NCBI GenBank assembly: GCA_002943765.1
Contig: PQWQ01000002.1
Span: 4,960,001-5,024,000, forward strand
DNA length: 64,000 bases
Direction of reading: 5' to 3'
Origin: Psoroptes ovis
Lineage: Eukaryota; Arthropoda; Arachnida; Sarcoptiformes; Psoroptidae
Part shown: positions 60,526 through 64,000 of the stretch, piece by piece
How positions within the stretch are numbered: the stretch's first letter is position 1
Layout: each line of letters opens with the position of its first letter
Position numbers and translations under genes: made by a program
Notes under the pieces: model-generated
What the model saw: only the letters and a program-made list of their open reading frames with translations
Database searches by the model: none
Told to the model about the DNA's origin: nothing

Positions 60526-63500
60526 CTAGACACACGGACACAGATTGGATCAAATAATAATATGATATCACTGTTGCAAAAATTAATTTAAATTATCTCA
60601 TTTTCTTCATTATTTAATTCATTCATTCGACACACAAACATTCATTTTTAATGATATAAAAATAAAAAAAAATAAAAAAAAAATCTAATTTTAAAATTAA
60701 ATGCATTCGTTGCATTAAGTTGTATGTGTGTTCACATTCATTCACATTTGGCACACACAAAAACAAATGAATGAATGAAACAATCAAATTTTGAGATTTT
60801 TTTTTTCAACGAAAAAAACGAAAACGAAAATATCTTGCAATCATCAAAGAGACAGCGCGACGGCGTCATAATGTATTTGAGAAAAAAAAAGAATAAGTTT
60901 AATATTTTATTATTATCATTTTCAATATTGTCAAAACGACAGGCGCCATAATCAATAAAAATAATAATAGTAATAATAATAATGAGAATAATAGTAATAA
61001 TCATTATTCACATCTGATGAAATTGAATGAATGAATGAATAAAATAAAATAAAAATTGGATTGAATTTTTATTATTATTTTCAAGAATGTAAATGTGATT
61101 CTGTACAGTGATTATGTAATGATCATAATAATGATTTGTATAATATATTTGAAATTCAAATTTATATCAAATATATAAGAAAAAGAAAAGAGCGAAGAAT
61201 TTATCGATAAAGAATCACATAATTTTTATTGATCATAAATGAAAATTGAAAGGATGGAAATATATTTTAGAAAAAAATAATAACTTAGCTATTATCATCA
61301 TGATTAACCCTTTTACAATTACAAATATGACCATTTATTGACTCATAAAACATTGAAATATCCAGAGAAAAAAATTGTACAAATGAATTGAATCAAAAAT
61401 AACATCTTGCATATTCAAAATGAAAGCTAAAAAAATACCAGCAGAAATTCAAGGAATTTTGAACATGAATTTTTACATGAAACATTAATCAATAATAATA
61501 ATAATAATTTCGTAGCATATTAATTTCGATAATATTTTTAAATTGATTACTCATCTGAATACTATGACAAATAAACAAATAATTCATTCTGTTTGTTTAT
61601 TATTCTGGTTCCAAAAGAAACTTGGAAATTTTTCCCAAACTGAAAAAAACTAATCAATCAGTTGTTCGTTAATTTGGAAAAATACCAGAATAAATGATAA
61701 TAATATGTGTGTGGAATAAACATAACATAATAGAAGAGACTCATGATGATGATGATGAATGAAATGTTTGTAAATAAATGAATAATGTTTATGATATCAT
61801 TCATTTATTTTTTTTTTTATTATGATTCCGGTACAATGACAACTTTATTCAATTCTCAATTACATTGTATTGACATAAACCCATATATTACATGCATATG
61901 CAGGAAAATTATTGCCAATATGAAACATGTAAATACATATTTGTCACGGTTTTGAAATTTTAAAACATTATGACTATGTGTTTGTGTCTGAATGTTTGGT
62001 CGGTTGATTTATACCTTAATCAAGATCTTGTCAACAAAGATAACCCTTTGTTTTGCCGAATCAAAGGTACATTGAACATGAAATTGGTTTTGCCAATTCT
62101 GGTTCTGAACGCATGTCACAACCATGATATTCATATGACATAAATATGAGAAAACATGACAAAAAAACTCACATTTCACAGGTTGTGACTTACAGTTAAA
62201 TTCCTCAAATAAACATAAATAAATAAATCAAATATTTTTTTTCATTCATATCAAACGAAAATGGAATTTCAGACAAAAAAGAAAAAAAGAAAAGAATTGG
62301 ATATTTACATTGACAATAATCATAATATTGACAATAATAACAAAAGGTTTACACTTTTTGTATTTTATTTATTTATTCTCTATTTTTTCTTTGTTCATGG
62401 ACAAATTCTTTTCAAACAATGACAACATCAACATGTTTTTTATGTGTTCGTCATTCATTATGTTTTATTTATTTATTTATTTTCATTTTTTTGTAAAAAT
62501 ATTTATTTTCAATTCAATTGTAAATAATAAATAAATATTCACAAAGGTACATATGGATTTCTTCTCCTTTTTTTGATGAAATCAATTGAATTCCTAAATT
62601 TATTCTGTTCACTGAACACTTTGTATTGCTTTGAATTCTTTTTTTTTTTTTTTTTGAAACCTTTTGAATCTAGCCTTTGGATGCCATGTTTGATTTATTA
62701 TCATTATTCTTTTTCTTGTTCAAAAATTTATTCAAAAATTTTTCAAATGCAAATATTTACGAAGAAAACAAAAATCTGCCCTAAAAAATCTTCAAATGAA
62801 TCATAATGAATTTCAAAAAAAGAGAGAATCTTGATACGAAAAAATTGATCTTGTTTTTCCGTTTTTCACTATTGATTTTCAATTATTCAATGCTTTATTT
62901 GTCTTTTTTTTGTGGTTATGTCTGGGTACTATTGTTGTTGTTGTCAAAGAGACTTGACAATAAGACATGAAGCAATCCTTTTTTTCTTTTCTCACTCTCA
63001 ATTCTTTGAAATTCAAATGAATTTTTCTTCAATTTTAAAAATTTTACATAAAACTTACATTTTCATAGTCCTTGTTTATTTGTTCGTCAATAGATGGTGG
63101 CTCGGCACTCGTTTCCGATTCCTAATTGGTTTTTCATTGGGAAGATTTTAAATGGGAAAAAAATTCAGGTTTTAAAAAAAAGGTTCACTTGTTTTCAGGT
63201 TGATAAAAATAAAATTTTCATTTACATTAATCAATGTTAGAAAACGTATTTCATCACAAAACCAACGATATTGTTCACCCATTGTTGATATACGTTGTAA
63301 AAATTCCAATAATTCATGACGAAAATCTATTTGTTGAAAATCAGCTGGACAAATATTGATCCAATCAATTATTAATTTCATAATTGCTTTATGTACATTT
63401 GGCATTATCCATTCATTATTATTGATATTATTACTGATATTATTATTATTATTATTGCTGAATATAACTTGTCCAGTTGAACCTGATCTTGAATTATTTC

Positions 63501-64000
63501 GGGTTGAAAGTGTGGTACGAAATGTACAATTACTGCCACATCCACATGAAATAGGACTATCATTATTGGTGTTGTTACTGTTTAGATTTTTTAATGAATG
63601 TTTTGTTGCTGTTGTTGTTAAATTTAGTTGATCTTGATAATCGTTTTTTTTGCATAAAACACAAAAAAAACAAGAGATAACGATAAAAGTATTTAAGGAA
63701 GAAAGAAAAATTTACATTATTCAAATGAATATAAGAAAAATAATTTAAAATTTGAAAGAAAAAAGAAAAGAAAAAACAATTACTGAAATTAAATATTTGA
63801 TTATTATTACAACGAATGTCGATAACGTTAGCAGCGGCAGCAGCAGAAGCAGCAGCAGCAGCAGCTGGAGAAATGTTTGAATTTTTACATTTTAATGATA
63901 ATTGTGAACCATTTGATGGATTTAGTTGATTTTTTTCTTGATGTTGTTGCTGTTGTTGTTGTTGTTGCTGCTGTTGAATAATTGAATTATTTGGCAAATG
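50713..64000 (-). CDS. Phospholipase C epsilon, incomplete at its 5' end
   Basis: Twelve exons in transcript order: 63784-64000 (continues outside), 63226-63632, 59406-59678, 58780-59277, 58263-58698, 57726-57938, 57100-57385, 56808-56900, 54630-56734, 52602-54559, 52361-52519 and 50713-52296. All joins are in phase and give at least 2742 residues (human PLCE1 has about 2300). The order is polyQ/polyA stretch, REM-like segment, FERM-like lobes, CDC25 RasGEF, PH-like region, EF-hand-like region, catalytic X and Y boxes, C2 and two RA domains. It cleaves PIP2 to IP3 and diacylglycerol, acts as a Rap/Ras exchange factor and is itself bound by Ras-type GTPases. Identity is secured by [66 protein letters not shown] and the RA blocks. 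Asn-rich inserts are frequent. The acceptor at 57938 and the one before 63632 are the least certain borders. Confidence 0.93.
52361..54559 (-). other. EF-hand, PLC X/Y catalytic core and C2 region
   Basis: Box X shows [24 protein letters not shown] and YHGHTLTSKIPF, so both catalytic histidines and the calcium-binding acidic residues are kept. An acidic, Ser-rich linker (EDEDDEYEDDDDDED) separates X from box Y (APELSDLVIYCQAIKF ... SESQIMRTYP-type block and FWAFGIQNVALNYQT). The next exon gives the C2 strand SPQVEVETIGIPIDCYRQRT and NSLNPIWNDTFRF, continued as VDLVFLRITIIDVG. The core appears fully active. Confidence 0.9.
54630..57938 (-). other. CDC25 RasGEF and PH-like region of PLC-epsilon
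   Basis: ELLRLESIIHFPEEVAFCL opens the CDC25 domain and parallels the human [49 protein letters not shown] and KIIPFFGAFLYDLK are its structural core. Family knowledge makes this the Rap1-directed exchange module. After an Asn-rich insert, GTTIIHYEEDSG, LIVWCKPFW and LDEGYLDLMYLKDVYIST follow the PH-like part of human PLCE1, and GPTAAEAIRIFGGRKWTVD and FSEYSELFRSFYV lead into the EF-hands. Confidence 0.85.
58263..59678 (-). other. FERM F2/F3-like module inside PLC-epsilon
   Basis: Three exons. The first opens with LQKLILSGQLPCSKDEAVTL, which looks like the start of a FERM F2 lobe (ILxGxxPxxxxxAxxxAxxQ), then an Asn/Ser linker. The second ends with ARRYLPPIYQSSKN, like the talin F2 end FLPKEYIKQ. 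The third runs from REQKRKLF through KRLPAYGCQLFQVKELLNG to RLLGICLDRIVLLD, DLQQWRT, LILEFRGTQWSF and GSVLWEIL. That parallels talin F3: SLKTYGVSFFLVKEKMKG, RLLGITKECVMRVD, NIKRWA, a following strand and a final helix. Splice phases link all three to the CDC25 exons. The function is unknown; F3 lobes are PTB-like and bind peptide tails or lipids. Confidence 0.75.
59679..63225 (-). other. Long intron of PLC-epsilon
   Basis: About 3.5 kb with no recognised exon. It contains a CA run (60494-60522), ATT repeats and a poly-T (62639-62655). It separates the REM-like exon from the first FERM-like exon. Frames on either strand are low-complexity. Confidence 0.55.
60494..60522. repeat. CA-dinucleotide microsatellite
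   Basis: About 14 CA units within the PLC-epsilon intron, followed by an imperfect CA-rich stretch. Confidence 0.9.

Overview
The window looks like nuclear DNA from an acariform mite, most likely an astigmatan such as a dust mite. It is very AT-rich and full of A/T homopolymers and ATG/ATT-type microsatellites. Genes are compact, with introns of about 45-100 bp, canonical GT/AG borders and metazoan-specific families (Eph receptor, Smad4, PLC-epsilon, TPST, GATOR2 MIOS). The species cannot be fixed from sequence alone. No bacterial operon, virus, CRISPR array, rRNA or clear tRNA was seen.

Layout. The left edge (1-904, +) holds the 3' end of an Eph receptor tyrosine kinase gene. A gene-poor stretch follows, with two palindromic mariner-type MITEs and a separate hairpin. 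A FAM110-like gene (+) then spans 7387-22732 with one 12.8-kb intron that contains a third MITE. From 23 to 35 kb the DNA is gene-dense: a C18orf32/UPF0729 homologue (-), a CCDC50-like gene (+), MIOS (+, nine exons), a small zinc-finger gene (+), a small membrane protein (+) and a free-standing DUSP12/Yvh1-type zinc-binding domain protein (+). A 2-kb minisatellite of about 56 units follows, bracketed by direct duplicates of the 3' end of the next gene, an ACAP-type ArfGAP (-, eight exons). Further right, all on the minus strand, come eIF5A, cytidine deaminase, Smad4/Medea, tyrosylprotein sulfotransferase and a very large PLC-epsilon gene that runs off the right edge.

Genes. The genes are housekeeping and signalling genes and do not form one pathway. 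Several touch membrane and small-GTPase signalling: the Eph kinase, the ACAP Arf-GAP, PLC-epsilon (Ras/Rap exchange plus lipase) and MIOS (TORC1 control).

Most notable. (1) The PLC-epsilon gene encodes talin-like FERM F2/F3 lobes just before its CDC25 RasGEF domain, and both of its C-terminal RA domains resemble the vertebrate RA2. (2) The minisatellite is built from two dyad-containing unit types and lies between duplicated ACAP 3'-end fragments. (3) A Yvh1-like zinc domain occurs without its phosphatase. (4) Three near-perfect hairpin MITEs share one mariner-like terminus. Exon borders were read by eye and checked by reading-frame continuity and by protein similarity recalled from the families; no alignments were run.
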